Shown here in pieces: positions 1-7,913 of a stretch of DNA of 10,887 bases. Source of the stretch: JAQWUY01 sp049615605 (GTDB lineage Bacteria; Pseudomonadota; Alphaproteobacteria; JAQWUY01). Within the stretch, counting starts at the first letter, position 1. Each line of letters opens with the position of its first letter. A model generated the notes under the pieces. The model did no database searches and had not been told where the DNA came from. It saw only the letters and a program-made list of their open reading frames with translations. Where the stretch lies: NCBI GenBank assembly GCA_049615605.1, contig JBMZFW010000039.1:1-10887 (forward strand). The letters run 5' to 3'. A program made the position numbers and the translations under genes.

Positions 1-1
1 C

Positions 2-118
2 AAACCAAAATACACAGGCGAATACGATACAGAACCAAGAACACTCAAAGAAGAAAAAAAACGCGAACGCCTGCAAGAAAATAGATATAAAAGAAATATA
101 TTTAAAAATACTTGGTAA
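2..118 (+). CDS. C-terminal end of an unidentified gene (5' truncated by the window)
   Basis: A reading frame is open from the first bases to a TAA at 116-118, giving 38 residues of a strongly charged tail rich in Lys, Arg and Glu (it contains LKEEKKRERLQENRYKR) and ending in NTW. It stops 12 bases before a strong intrinsic terminator, as a real gene end would. The piece is too short and too low in complexity to assign a family. It may be the basic tail of a cytoplasmic or nucleic-acid-binding protein, but that is a guess. The frame could also be open by chance, since it is short and A-rich. Confidence 0.45.
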   Translation, partial: KPKYTGEYDTEPRTLKEEKKRERLQENRYKRNIFKNTW

Positions 119-130
119 AAAACACCATAA

Positions 131-160
131 AAAAAACCCCGCGGTTAAGCGGGGTTTTTT
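131..160. terminator. Bidirectional rho-independent terminator
   Basis: The arms AAAAAACCCCGC (131-142) and GCGGGGTTTTTT (149-160) form a perfect 12-bp stem with a 6-nt loop. There is a T run at the 3' side on both strands. It lies 12 bases after the end of the plus-strand gene (118) and 22 bases beyond the stop of the minus-strand symporter (183), so it should end transcription from both converging genes. Confidence 0.93.
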
Positions 161-182
161 CAATTAATATAAAAAGTATATA

Positions 183-1532
183 TTATACTTTAGATTTTAA
201 TTTTTTAGTTAACTTAAATAGTACTGGGCTTAATACCAATAGACCAATTAAGTTAGGAACAGCCATTAAGCCATTTAGCGTATCAGCTAAAGACCAAACT
301 TGGTCTAAAGTGAATGTTGCAGCAAAGAAAATGAATACAACATAAGCTAAACGATATAAGTTAACAGCTGCAGAGTTCTTAGTTAAGTACTCAAAGCATT
401 TTTCGCCATAGTAACCCCATCCTAAGATAGTAGTGAATGCAAATAATGCTAATGCAATAGATACGATTGCATCACCACCGCTAAACGCAGCAGCGAAACT
501 TTGCGCAGTTAATGCAGCACCATTTACACCGTTACCTGGTGCATAAATGCCAGATACTAAGATGATAAGACCAGTGAATGTACATACAACGATTGTATCG
601 ATGAATACACCAACCATACCAATCATACCTTGGCGAACTGGGTTGTTTGTGTCCGCAGCCGCGTGTGCGATTGCCGCAGAACCAAGACCAGCTTCGTTAG
701 AGAAGATACCACGCTTAAAGCCCATAAGGATAGCTGTACCAACAGCACCACCCGCAGCAGCGTCAAGACCAAAGGCACCTTTGAAAATCATACCAAAGGC
801 AGCTGGAATGTTATCAGCAAATGTTACAAGTACGATTGTACCAGTTACAAGATAAAGAACGATCATCGTTGGTACTAATTTACCAGCAACTTCTGAAATA
901 CGGCGGATACCACCAAGAATTACAGCACCTGCTAATAATGCAACAATGATACCTGTTGTTGTACCAGAAACGCCGAAAGTAGAATCCATTGCACCAGCAA
1001 TAGAGTTAACTTGTACACCGTTACCAATACCAAAGGCAGTGAAAGCACCGAAGAATGCGAATGCAACGCCTAGTACTTTACCTAGACCTGGGATCATGTC
1101 GTCTACACCTTTACGGATGTAGTACATCGGACCACCAACCCAATCGCCATTTTCGTTCTTTTCACGATATTCAACCGCAAGTACTGCTTCTGCATATTTA
1201 GTAGCCATACCGAATGCTGCAATTACCCACATATAGAATAATGCACCAGGACCACCAACATAAATCGCAGTTGCAACACCAGCAATATTACCTGTACCTA
1301 CTGTTGCAGATAATGCAGTAAATAATGCTTTACGCGGTGCGATACCGTTTTTTGAAGATGTTTTGTCACTGTCTTTACCGAAAGTGATTTTTAATGCGTT
1401 AGATAGCTCACGCCAAGGCATGAACGCTAAGCCAACTGTTAAGAACACGCCAGTAAAAGCAAGTAAGATAACCATAGGCCATCCCCATACCCAACTGTTT
1501 ACCGTGCTGTTAATTTCCCAAAATAATTCCAT
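183..1532 (-). CDS. Alanine/glycine:cation symporter family protein (AGCS, sodium:alanine symporter)
   Basis: This 449-residue protein has hydrophobic segments throughout and belongs to the AGCS family, which takes up alanine or glycine across the inner membrane with Na+ (or H+). Visible family motifs are the conserved block around residues 75-102 (ATVGTGNIAGVATAI, then GGPGALFYMW), GGPMYYI at 133-139, GIFSNEAGLGSA at 275-286 and NPVRQG at 297-302. The length is normal for the family, with about ten or eleven membrane segments, and the gene looks intact. The ATG start is supported by AAGGAG (1539-1544 on the minus strand), 6 bases upstream. The gene stands alone between its own promoter region and the terminator at 131-160. 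Its codons look more biased towards strongly translated ones (GGT, CGT, GCA, AAC) than those of the neighbouring helicase, which fits high expression or transfer. Alanine versus glycine cannot be told from sequence. Confidence 0.96.
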   Translation of the reverse strand: MELFWEINSTVNSWVWGWPMVILLAFTGVFLTVGLAFMPWRELSNALKITFGKDSDKTSSKNGIAPRKALFTALSATVGTGNIAGVATAIYVGGPGALFYMWVIAAFGMATKYAEAVLAVEYREKNENGDWVGGPMYYIRKGVDDMIPGLGKVLGVAFAFFGAFTAFGIGNGVQVNSIAGAMDSTFGVSGTTTGIIVALLAGAVILGGIRRISEVAGKLVPTMIVLYLVTGTIVLVTFADNIPAAFGMIFKGAFGLDAAAGGAVGTAILMGFKRGIFSNEAGLGSAAIAHAAADTNNPVRQGMIGMVGVFIDTIVVCTFTGLIILVSGIYAPGNGVNGAALTAQSFAAAFSGGDAIVSIALALFAFTTILGWGYYGEKCFEYLTKNSAAVNLYRLAYVVFIFFAATFTLDQVWSLADTLNGLMAVPNLIGLLVLSPVLFKLTKKLKSKV

Positions 1533-1581
1533 AACTTTCTCCTTAAATTTAAATTTATGAGTTATTTAGTTATATTATATA

Positions 1582-1612
1582 ATTATAAAATAACAATTAA
1601 ATGTTATGACAA
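1582..1612 (-). promoter_or_regulatory. Candidate promoter of the symporter gene with an overlapping inverted repeat
   Basis: On the minus strand TTGTCA (1612-1607) is followed after 19 bp by TATAAT (1587-1582). The spacing is longer than ideal, and other -10 choices exist in this AT-rich stretch. The spacer contains a 6-bp inverted repeat, ATAACA/TGTTAT (1590-1595 and 1602-1607), which touches the -35 box and could be an operator. The transcript would have a leader of about 40 nt before the AAGGAG site. Confidence 0.35.
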
Positions 1613-1706
1613 CAGAATCGCAAATGCAAGAAAAATAATCATTTTTTCTATATTTAGTAGAACAGGGGGATAATTTGACCCAATATTTAGTATAGGCAGA
1701 GTAAAA

Positions 1707-4454
1707 TTAACCTAATTTTTCAAGGTTTTCTGCTATGTACTTTACCGCGTCATTTATACCACAGGTTATAACTTCACAGTCATCTGGAAAGGCTGATTTT
1801 AGGTTGCTTGGTAAAGTGTCCAGTATAACAAAAATACCATAATCTTGCTTGTTTCTGATTAATCTGCCGAATGCTTGCTTAATTTTTGCCCTTACGATTG
1901 ATTTATCGTAATCAAAGTCTTTAAATTCTTTGCGACGGCTTTTGTGAATTTCATCGGGTACTTGCCACGGAATCCTGTCCATTACTAATAATTTAAGGCT
2001 GTTACCGGGAATATCAACCCCATCACGCACCGCATTTGTACCCAACAGGCACGAATTAATATCGTGCTTAAATACATTTACCAGTGTGGCGGTTGTCATA
2101 TTGTCAATATGTTGGGCATAAAGATTAATGTCTTGTTCAATCATTTGTTCGTAAATGTTTTTATATACTTGCTTTAACCTTGATATATTACTGAACAGTC
2201 CAAGTGCGGAACCACCCGATGCTTTAAATAAACTGTAATAGCTACTGGATAACATAGCTGTATTATTTTTTTCCACATCGTTAACCACAATAACTTTTGT
2301 TTTTTCTTTGTAATTGAATGGGCTTTTAACTTGTTTTTTGTTAATGGTTGCATCAACCACATTATTTGTTCCTGTTTTTAATTCCGCCCAATCCCAGTTT
2401 TTATTTTCGTCTTCCGTTGAATCAAGCAATGTCGCCGATGTAATTACCGTACCTGTTATTTGTGGGTAAACAGTTTTTGCAAATTCTTTAATCGGGTTTA
2501 CGAAGTGGCGCTTAATTCCTACATCGTGTTGTGTTCCGTTTTGTTTTGTAATGCAAAGTACGTCAAGGATATTTGAATAATCAATTTTTTCATTTTCGTA
2601 TTCAGGGTTTAGTCTTTTTAACATATCAACCCATACTTGGATTGGATCAAGGATTCTGAATTCCAATGTTTTTAATGCATTTATTAATTTTTTTCGTTCT
2701 GTCTTATCCATATCAGCCATACTGGTACTAAGCTTTTCTTCGCACAGGTTAAGTAATGTTGTTGTTGGCTTAACCATTCCTTCCAGTTCGGTTGCGTAAT
2801 ATTGGGCAAGCTCAATTATATGGTTTGGAATGTATGAAGTATCCAGTTCTGTATCATAATTTGATGGCTTAGTATTACCCATTATGAACTTTGTTAGTTC
2901 AAGGAAAAACTTTTCCCCATCGCCCATTGGGTTTCCCGCATCAAAACGATTTTGCCAATGTGAATCTGGTAATATTTTTGCGTGTTCCAATAATTTATCA
3001 AGGTTTTCTTGTGCTGTGGTATCACTGCCAAGTACATCGGTTAAGATTGATTTTAATCCACTGGCACCACCTTCGTTTAATAAATCACCATTTTCATTTT
3101 TGATTATAAAGCGACGCATAAATTCACCTTCACTTACGGATAAAAATGAACCGAATGCGGAATCCGATGCGTCAAATAAATGGTGTCCTTCGTCAAATAC
3201 AATATGTTTAATTTGACTTTCTGAAATAAATCCAACCCTTGAATTAAATAATAAAAATGCGTGGTTTGTTATTACAATGTCGGCGTATGGCGCACGCTTT
3301 ATTGCTTGGTCAACAAAGCAACTGTCCGTATATTGGCAATGTGAATGGGTTTCGCCGAAGTCTCTTTTCACAACAAGTAATCTTAATATTTTATTGTGTG
3401 GGTCAATAATTTCATTTAACCAAGACGGAAAATCATTACCTTGGATATCACCGTTTTTACTTACTTCCAACCAACGGGCAATTATGCCAAGTGCAATATG
3501 CCAACCTTTGTTTGTTGTTGCCTTTGCCACAGCTAGTTTAAATTTTGTAATACAGATATAATTTTCCCTGCCTTTACAAATTACAACTTTATCGTAAAGG
3601 TCTTTTTCATTTGGATAAAGTTTTTTTACCTCATCATAAATTTGATGTTGCAGGTTGCGGGTATAAGTTGAAATCCAAACGGGCGCTTCATTCTTTTTTG
3701 CCCAAATTGATGCAGGCGCAAGATACCCAATAGTCTTACCAACACCTGTGCCACCTTCGGCTAGGGTTATTGTTGGTTTGTCATCATCGTTTGGATTGAA
3801 TGAATCTGTTAATGATTTTGAATATTCAAATTGTTCGCTTCGTTCTTCGTTATTATCAGGTAATAATTTTCTTATTTGTTCAATGACTTCATCATTGGTA
3901 ATTGGTTTATTGCCCGCTGGTGGTGGCGGTGGGCGTGGTTCCCATTTTTTAACACGGTTCCAAACATCAAAACCTTCGCTAGGGGATTTTTTGTGAAAGT
4001 CTTTCATATTAAGGTTAAGGCTTTGCATTAAAAATTCACCCCAACCCCAACCAGTCTTGGTCATTGATGCAATCATATTTTCCAGATAGGGGCGACCCGC
4101 TTCTGATTTTATTTCATCAATTAATTTTTCTGCAGACTTTAATAAAGAATTACTTTCGTTTGTATTATCAATATTTAAATTTTGCGCAATGGTACTTGGT
4201 GTTGGTACGGTAAATACAGATGGTTTTACAAATGCCCACAATTCCAAAATATCAATTACTTTTTCTGGGCTTAAATGTTCCAGTTCCAATTTTTTTAATA
4301 TACTAGTTCTGTGGCATAATAAAATTGGTTGTTTTGCATTTAAAAAAAACAAATGTGCTTTGGCTTGGTTAAGTGTTAAAACTTCCCCATCGGCATTAAT
4401 TATATTGTAATTATTTTTATGTACCGTGCATACATTGATATTTTTTAAAAGCAT
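1707..4454 (-). CDS. DinG/XPD-family ATP-dependent DNA helicase (alphaproteobacterial type)
   Basis: This is a superfamily 2 helicase of about 915 residues from the ATG at 4454; an in-frame TTG at 4490 would add 12. Numbered from the TTG, the motifs are Walker A GGTGVGKT (246-253), KGRENYIC (306-313), the DEAH-like FDEGHH (432-437), motif V around NAVRDGVDIPG, and motif VI QAFGRLIR (872-879). The order matches DinG/XPD 5'-3' helicases, which unwind R-loops, D-loops and damaged forks. The first 190 residues (including ILLCHRTS and LELWAFVKPSVFTVPTP) resemble the N-terminal extension I recall from alphaproteobacterial homologues. A proline run (186-191) links it to the motor. Only C313, C385 and C391 fit the usual 4Fe-4S ligands; the fourth is absent. 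ATG 4454 is preferred because a -10 box lies just 7-8 bases upstream and neither start has a clear ribosome-binding site. The gene is divergent from codB and looks complete. Confidence 0.9.
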   Translation of the reverse strand: MLLKNINVCTVHKNNYNIINADGEVLTLNQAKAHLFFLNAKQPILLCHRTSILKKLELEHLSPEKVIDILELWAFVKPSVFTVPTPSTIAQNLNIDNTNESNSLLKSAEKLIDEIKSEAGRPYLENMIASMTKTGWGWGEFLMQSLNLNMKDFHKKSPSEGFDVWNRVKKWEPRPPPPPAGNKPITNDEVIEQIRKLLPDNNEERSEQFEYSKSLTDSFNPNDDDKPTITLAEGGTGVGKTIGYLAPASIWAKKNEAPVWISTYTRNLQHQIYDEVKKLYPNEKDLYDKVVICKGRENYICITKFKLAVAKATTNKGWHIALGIIARWLEVSKNGDIQGNDFPSWLNEIIDPHNKILRLLVVKRDFGETHSHCQYTDSCFVDQAIKRAPYADIVITNHAFLLFNSRVGFISESQIKHIVFDEGHHLFDASDSAFGSFLSVSEGEFMRRFIIKNENGDLLNEGGASGLKSILTDVLGSDTTAQENLDKLLEHAKILPDSHWQNRFDAGNPMGDGEKFFLELTKFIMGNTKPSNYDTELDTSYIPNHIIELAQYYATELEGMVKPTTTLLNLCEEKLSTSMADMDKTERKKLINALKTLEFRILDPIQVWVDMLKRLNPEYENEKIDYSNILDVLCITKQNGTQHDVGIKRHFVNPIKEFAKTVYPQITGTVITSATLLDSTEDENKNWDWAELKTGTNNVVDATINKKQVKSPFNYKEKTKVIVVNDVEKNNTAMLSSSYYSLFKASGGSALGLFSNISRLKQVYKNIYEQMIEQDINLYAQHIDNMTTATLVNVFKHDINSCLLGTNAVRDGVDIPGNSLKLLVMDRIPWQVPDEIHKSRRKEFKDFDYDKSIVRAKIKQAFGRLIRNKQDYGIFVILDTLPSNLKSAFPDDCEVITCGINDAVKYIAENLEKLG

Positions 4455-4460
4455 TTGATA

Positions 4461-4490
4461 TTTATAATACAGTATGGACGCTTTAAGCAA
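4461..4490 (-). promoter_or_regulatory. Promoter of the helicase gene, likely giving a leaderless mRNA
   Basis: On the minus strand TTGCTT (4490-4485) is followed after 17 bp by TTATAA (4467-4462), or after 18 bp by TATAAA (4466-4461). The ATG at 4454 lies only 6-7 bases past the -10 box, where transcription would start. There is no purine-rich ribosome-binding site before it. The box positions overlap the upstream TTG start, which argues against that start. Confidence 0.5.
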
Positions 4491-4583
4491 CTTAATATTT
4501 TAGCAAAAAATCTAAATATGGTATTTTACCACTTGATTAACACAATATATAGTGGTGGTATCTTTCTGTTTATGCCTAGTGTT

Positions 4584-4592
4584 TGGTATAAA
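4584..4592 (+). promoter_or_regulatory. Candidate extended -10 promoter of the codB operon
   Basis: TGGTATAAA (4584-4592) fits an extended -10 element (TG-N-TATAAT-like). The sequence 17-18 bp upstream (TTTCTG region, 4563-4569) is a weak -35, as extended -10 promoters allow. Transcription from about 4599 would give a leader of about 60 nt. This leader contains the 8-bp palindrome TGTATACA (4614-4621), a possible regulator site. TTGTCA at 4608-4613 is another possible -35, but no -10 lies at good spacing. Confidence 0.35.
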
Positions 4593-4661
4593 TGCTTGAT
4601 AGTTCGGTTGTCATGTATACAGTCGCTATTTGGTTTAATATGCAATTGAAAGGAAAAGTTC

Positions 4662-5906
4662 ATGCAGGATAAAGATTACGCGTTAAGCGAAGTGCCATCT
4701 TCGGCACGCAAATCATTAAGTTCATTAATTTGGGTATTATGCGGTTTTACATTCTTCACAGCGACAATGTTCGCAGGTGGTGGTGTTGGTGCAGCCTTGC
4801 CATTGTCTGATGTAATTTCAGTTATGGCAATTGGTTACGGTTTACTGGCAACATATGCCATTTTAATTGGTTTAATTTCGTATAAAACAGGTTTAAATAC
4901 TGTTTTATTATCAAGATACAGCTTTGGTGATAAAGGTTCAAAAATTGTTGACTTTTTACTGGGCTTTACACAAATCGGTTGGTACGCTTGGGGTACAGCG
5001 GTTATAGCAAAAGTATTAATTGCAATGACGCCTGATGCACTTGGCTTTACAATCCCAGATTCAATGTTATACCCAATGATGGTATTCTTTGGTTTTGCTT
5101 TTTCATATACAGCATACAAAGGTTACCGTGGTTTAGCATTGTTATCTATTGTATCGGTTCCATTAATGTTGTTATTTGTTGGTGTAAGTTTATATACGGC
5201 AACAATTGATGCAAACGCAAAAGGTGGCATTGCATCATTAATGCCAGGTACTGGTAATATGACTTGGGATATTGCAATCACAATGGCATTTGGTACATTT
5301 GCATCTGGTGCGACACAGGTTTCAAACTGGACGCGTTTTGCAAGTTCATCTAAAAATGTAATTGTAGCCGTGTTATTTGCATTCTTCTTTGGTAATGCAT
5401 TAATGTTCTTTACTGGTGCTTTTGGTGCCAGCGTTTATGGCAAGCCTGATGTGGTTGATGTATTGTTATTACAAGGTTTCCCATTAATGGCATTATTAAT
5501 GTTATTCCTTAACTTATGGACAACACAAGATAACGCATCTTATAACTTTGCTGTTGCGGGTTGTAACTTTGTGCGTTCTGATAACCGTCAAAAAATGACA
5601 ATTGTTGGTGCGGTTATTGGTACGGTTCTTGCCCTTATGGGTGCGGATGTATTCTTGTTCGGTTGGTTAATTATGCTTGGAACATTTATTCCACCAGTTG
5701 GCGGAATTATTATGGCGGACTATGTTGCCCGTTCTGGTTCTTATGCTAAATTAGCATCGGCAAAGAATGCTGATTTATGTGCGGTTGGCTTAACGGCTTA
5801 TGTTGTTGGTTCGGCTTGTGCATATTACAGTCCAATGTTATCGCCACTAGTTGGTATTGCGGTATCATTTATCGTTTATGTAGGCTTATATAAAATTAAA
5901 AAATAA
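4662..5906 (+). CDS. codB: Cytosine permease CodB (NCS1 family)
   Basis: The 414-residue membrane protein is close in length to E. coli CodB (about 419) and has the twelve hydrophobic segments expected of NCS1 transporters. It brings cytosine across the inner membrane, driven by a cation gradient. Sequence signs are the N-terminal VPSSARKS (11-18) followed by a hydrophobic segment with GFTFFTATMFAGGG (28-41), RYSFGDKGS (85-93) and GFTQIGWYAWG (101-111). The late block WTTQDNASYNFAVAG matches a similar stretch in CodB. AAAGGA (4649-4654) lies 7 bases before the ATG, which fixes the start. It is the first gene of a codB-codA-upp-lysS run, so import is tied to deamination and UMP formation. The related substrates 5-methylcytosine, uracil or hydantoins cannot be excluded by sequence, but the neighbour codA favours a cytosine-like base. 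Confidence 0.95.
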   Translation: MQDKDYALSEVPSSARKSLSSLIWVLCGFTFFTATMFAGGGVGAALPLSDVISVMAIGYGLLATYAILIGLISYKTGLNTVLLSRYSFGDKGSKIVDFLLGFTQIGWYAWGTAVIAKVLIAMTPDALGFTIPDSMLYPMMVFFGFAFSYTAYKGYRGLALLSIVSVPLMLLFVGVSLYTATIDANAKGGIASLMPGTGNMTWDIAITMAFGTFASGATQVSNWTRFASSSKNVIVAVLFAFFFGNALMFFTGAFGASVYGKPDVVDVLLLQGFPLMALLMLFLNLWTTQDNASYNFAVAGCNFVRSDNRQKMTIVGAVIGTVLALMGADVFLFGWLIMLGTFIPPVGGIIMADYVARSGSYAKLASAKNADLCAVGLTAYVVGSACAYYSPMLSPLVGIAVSFIVYVGLYKIKK

Positions 5907-5933
5907 GTATACAAAAGCTTTAAAAACTAGTAT

Positions 5934-5965
5934 AAAAAGGGGACTTTATAAAGTTCCCTTTTTTT
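5934..5965 (+). terminator. Terminator-like hairpin between codB and codA
   Basis: The left arm AAAAAGGGGACTTT (5934-5947) pairs with AAAGTTCCCTTTTT, which ends at 5963. The stem is about 14 bp with one G-T pair and a small loop, and the T run continues to 5965. The structure is a typical intrinsic terminator, yet it lies inside the operon, 28 bases after the codB stop (5906) and 13 bases before the codA ATG. It may reduce expression of the downstream genes, act as an attenuator, or stabilise the codB mRNA end. Confidence 0.8.
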
Positions 5966-5978
5966 ATGGGCTGGTGAA

Positions 5979-7265
5979 ATGAAAACATTAATTAAAAATG
6001 CTAAGTTGCAAAATCAAAAAGAATTGGTTGATATCGCCATTAATGATGGTGTTATTGCCACGATTGAGTCTGGCATAACTGGTGATTTTGATAATACGAT
6101 TGATGCGGGTGGAAACATTGTTGTTCCGCCATTTGTTGATTCACACTTTCACCTTGATTCAGTATTAAATCTTGGCAACCCAAGATTAAATGAAAGCGGT
6201 ACTTTGCTAGAAGGTATTCAAATCTGGAATGAATATAAAAATACACTAGATTTCACCGCTGAAAATATTTTAAAGCGTGCCAAAGAATATTGTGGCTGGG
6301 CAATTTCACAAGGTATCCTTGCAATCCGCAGTCATGTTGATGTATGTGATGACCGATTAATTGGTGTTGATGCTTTATTACAATTAAAAAAGGAAATGGC
6401 TGAATACATTGATATTCAACTGGTTGCATTTCCACAAGACGGATATTACCGCGATCCAAATGCGATTGATAATTTAAACAAAGCACTTGATAAAGGTATT
6501 GATGTTGTTGGTGGTATTCCACATGCGGAACGCACAATGGCAGAAGGCAGTGAAAGTGTAAAAGCACTTATGCAAATTGCCGAAAAGCGTGGGCTGTTGG
6601 TTGATATGCATTGTGATGAAACAGATGATGTTAATTCAAGGCACATTGAAACATTAACCGCTGAAACAATTCGCCTTGGTATGAATGGTCGTGTTGCTGG
6701 TTCACATGTGACGGCAATGCACGGTTATGATAATTATTACTTTGAAAAATTAAAAGGCTTAATGGCAACAGCCGATATGAATATTGTGACAAATCCACTT
6801 ATTAATATTACATTACAAGGCAGGTTTGATACTTATCCAAAGCGTCGTGGATTGGCAAGAATACCTGAATTAAATGATGCGGGTATTAATGTGACAATGG
6901 CACAAGATTGCGTTATGGATCCGTGGTATAACGCGGGCAAGGCGGATATGTTTGAAGTATTATTAATGGGTTCACATGTTGCACATATGAATGCACCATC
7001 ACAAATTGAACAATGTTTTGATATGATTACCAAGAACCCAGCCAAAGTAATGGGTATTGAAAAATATGGTATTGAAAAAGGTTGCAATGGCGACTTAGTT
7101 ATCTTAAATGCAGATAGCATTTTTGAAGCGGTTCGTTTAAAGGCGGAAAGATTATTTGTAATACGCCGTGGTAAAGTTGTGGCAACTTCACAACCGTCAA
7201 AAACAACCCTTGATATTGCAGGGGAAAAACATATAATTGATTTCAAAAGGAAGAATGTAAAATGA
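5979..7265 (+). CDS. codA: Cytosine deaminase family protein CodA (possible 5-methylcytosine activity)
   Basis: This 428-residue cytoplasmic amidohydrolase matches E. coli CodA along its whole length. It deaminates cytosine to uracil and ammonia using one divalent metal. Visible active-site parts are the HxH pair H56/H58 in VDSHFHLDS, MHCDETDD (H211 metal ligand, E214 catalytic), GSHVTAMH (H243), LQGRFDTYPKRRG (279-291) and AQDCVMDPWY with D310. The tail GKVVATSQPSKTT is also CodA-like. The residue after D310 is C311, where E. coli has Asp314. Loss of that Asp marks family members shown to deaminate 5-methylcytosine as well, so thymine could be a second product. The ATG has only a weak, close GGTGA upstream. 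Its TGA overlaps the upp ATG by four bases, which suggests coupled translation. The family assignment is firm; the exact substrate is not. Confidence 0.95.
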   Translation: MKTLIKNAKLQNQKELVDIAINDGVIATIESGITGDFDNTIDAGGNIVVPPFVDSHFHLDSVLNLGNPRLNESGTLLEGIQIWNEYKNTLDFTAENILKRAKEYCGWAISQGILAIRSHVDVCDDRLIGVDALLQLKKEMAEYIDIQLVAFPQDGYYRDPNAIDNLNKALDKGIDVVGGIPHAERTMAEGSESVKALMQIAEKRGLLVDMHCDETDDVNSRHIETLTAETIRLGMNGRVAGSHVTAMHGYDNYYFEKLKGLMATADMNIVTNPLINITLQGRFDTYPKRRGLARIPELNDAGINVTMAQDCVMDPWYNAGKADMFEVLLMGSHVAHMNAPSQIEQCFDMITKNPAKVMGIEKYGIEKGCNGDLVILNADSIFEAVRLKAERLFVIRRGKVVATSQPSKTTLDIAGEKHIIDFKRKNVK

Positions 7266-7891
7266 ATAAAGTAATCGAAGTAAACCACCCATTGGTAAAA
7301 CACAAATTAACAATTATGCGTGACAAAAAAACCTCAACAAGGGAATTTCGTCAACTAGCGGGTGAAATTACAGGTCTTCTTACTTTTGAAGCGACAAAAC
7401 ATTTTGAAACACAAGAGGTTGATGTTGAAACGCCAGTATGCCCAACTAAACAGGAAAAATGTTCTGGTAAAAAACCAGCGGTAATTTCAATCTTGCGTGC
7501 GGGTAATGGTATGCTTGATGGTATGTTATCTGTTATGCCATCGGCGCGTGTTGGATTTGTTGGTTTGGAAAGGGACGAAGAAACATTAGTCCCAAGACAG
7601 TATTATTACAAAGTTCCACAACATATGAATGAACGCCACGCAATTATTGTTGACCCAATGCTTGCAACGGGTGGTTCGGCAATTTCAACACTGGATTTAC
7701 TTGCAAAAGAAAATCCAAAGTCTATGGTTTTTGTATGTCTTGTTGCTGCACCAAAAGGTATTGAAGCATTACAAAAAGCACACCCAGATGTGACAATCGT
7801 TGCTGCAGCAATTGATGAAAAGTTAAATGAAAATGGCTACATCGTTCCAGGTCTTGGCGATGCAGGCGATCGTATTTTTGGTACATTATAA
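7262..7891 (+). CDS. upp: Uracil phosphoribosyltransferase
   Basis: The 209-residue protein has the normal length for Upp, which makes UMP and pyrophosphate from uracil and PRPP in the cytoplasm. It shows the PRPP-binding loop VDPMLATGGSA (130-140), the SILRAGNGMLDG segment (76-87) and the C-terminal uracil-binding block GYIVPGLGDAGDRIFG (192-207). The start ATG shares bases with the codA stop (ATGA at 7262-7265). An AAAAGGAAG-type ribosome-binding site (about 7246-7254) lies in the end of codA. It completes the route cytosine to uracil to UMP begun by the two preceding genes. Nothing looks broken or unusual. Confidence 0.97.
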   Translation: MNKVIEVNHPLVKHKLTIMRDKKTSTREFRQLAGEITGLLTFEATKHFETQEVDVETPVCPTKQEKCSGKKPAVISILRAGNGMLDGMLSVMPSARVGFVGLERDEETLVPRQYYYKVPQHMNERHAIIVDPMLATGGSAISTLDLLAKENPKSMVFVCLVAAPKGIEALQKAHPDVTIVAAAIDEKLNENGYIVPGLGDAGDRIFGTL

Positions 7892-7913
7892 AAGAAAAGG
7901 AATGGAAAATAAA

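Noticed and set aside
1650..1692. ATATTTAGTA twice (1650-1659, 1683-1692) between the helicase and the symporter.
   Set aside because: A 10-bp match in AT-rich DNA is easily due to chance, and it does not fit a terminator or a promoter.
4528..4556. Inverted repeat ACCACT/AGTGGT with a 17-nt loop in the codB-helicase gap.
   Set aside because: The arms are short and the loop long. It is not placed on either candidate promoter, so no role can be supported.
4593..4661. A riboswitch in the codB leader.
   Set aside because: I could find no recognisable aptamer fold or terminator/anti-terminator pair in the 60-70 nt leader.
6833..7303. A 156-codon minus-strand open frame opposite codA.
   Set aside because: It lies antisense to a well-matched enzyme and has no family features or start signals.
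7827..7913. An N-terminal extension of LysS reaching into upp.
   Set aside because: The added residues overlap the upp coding sequence and do not resemble LysRS. The ATG at 7914 begins the conserved protein.
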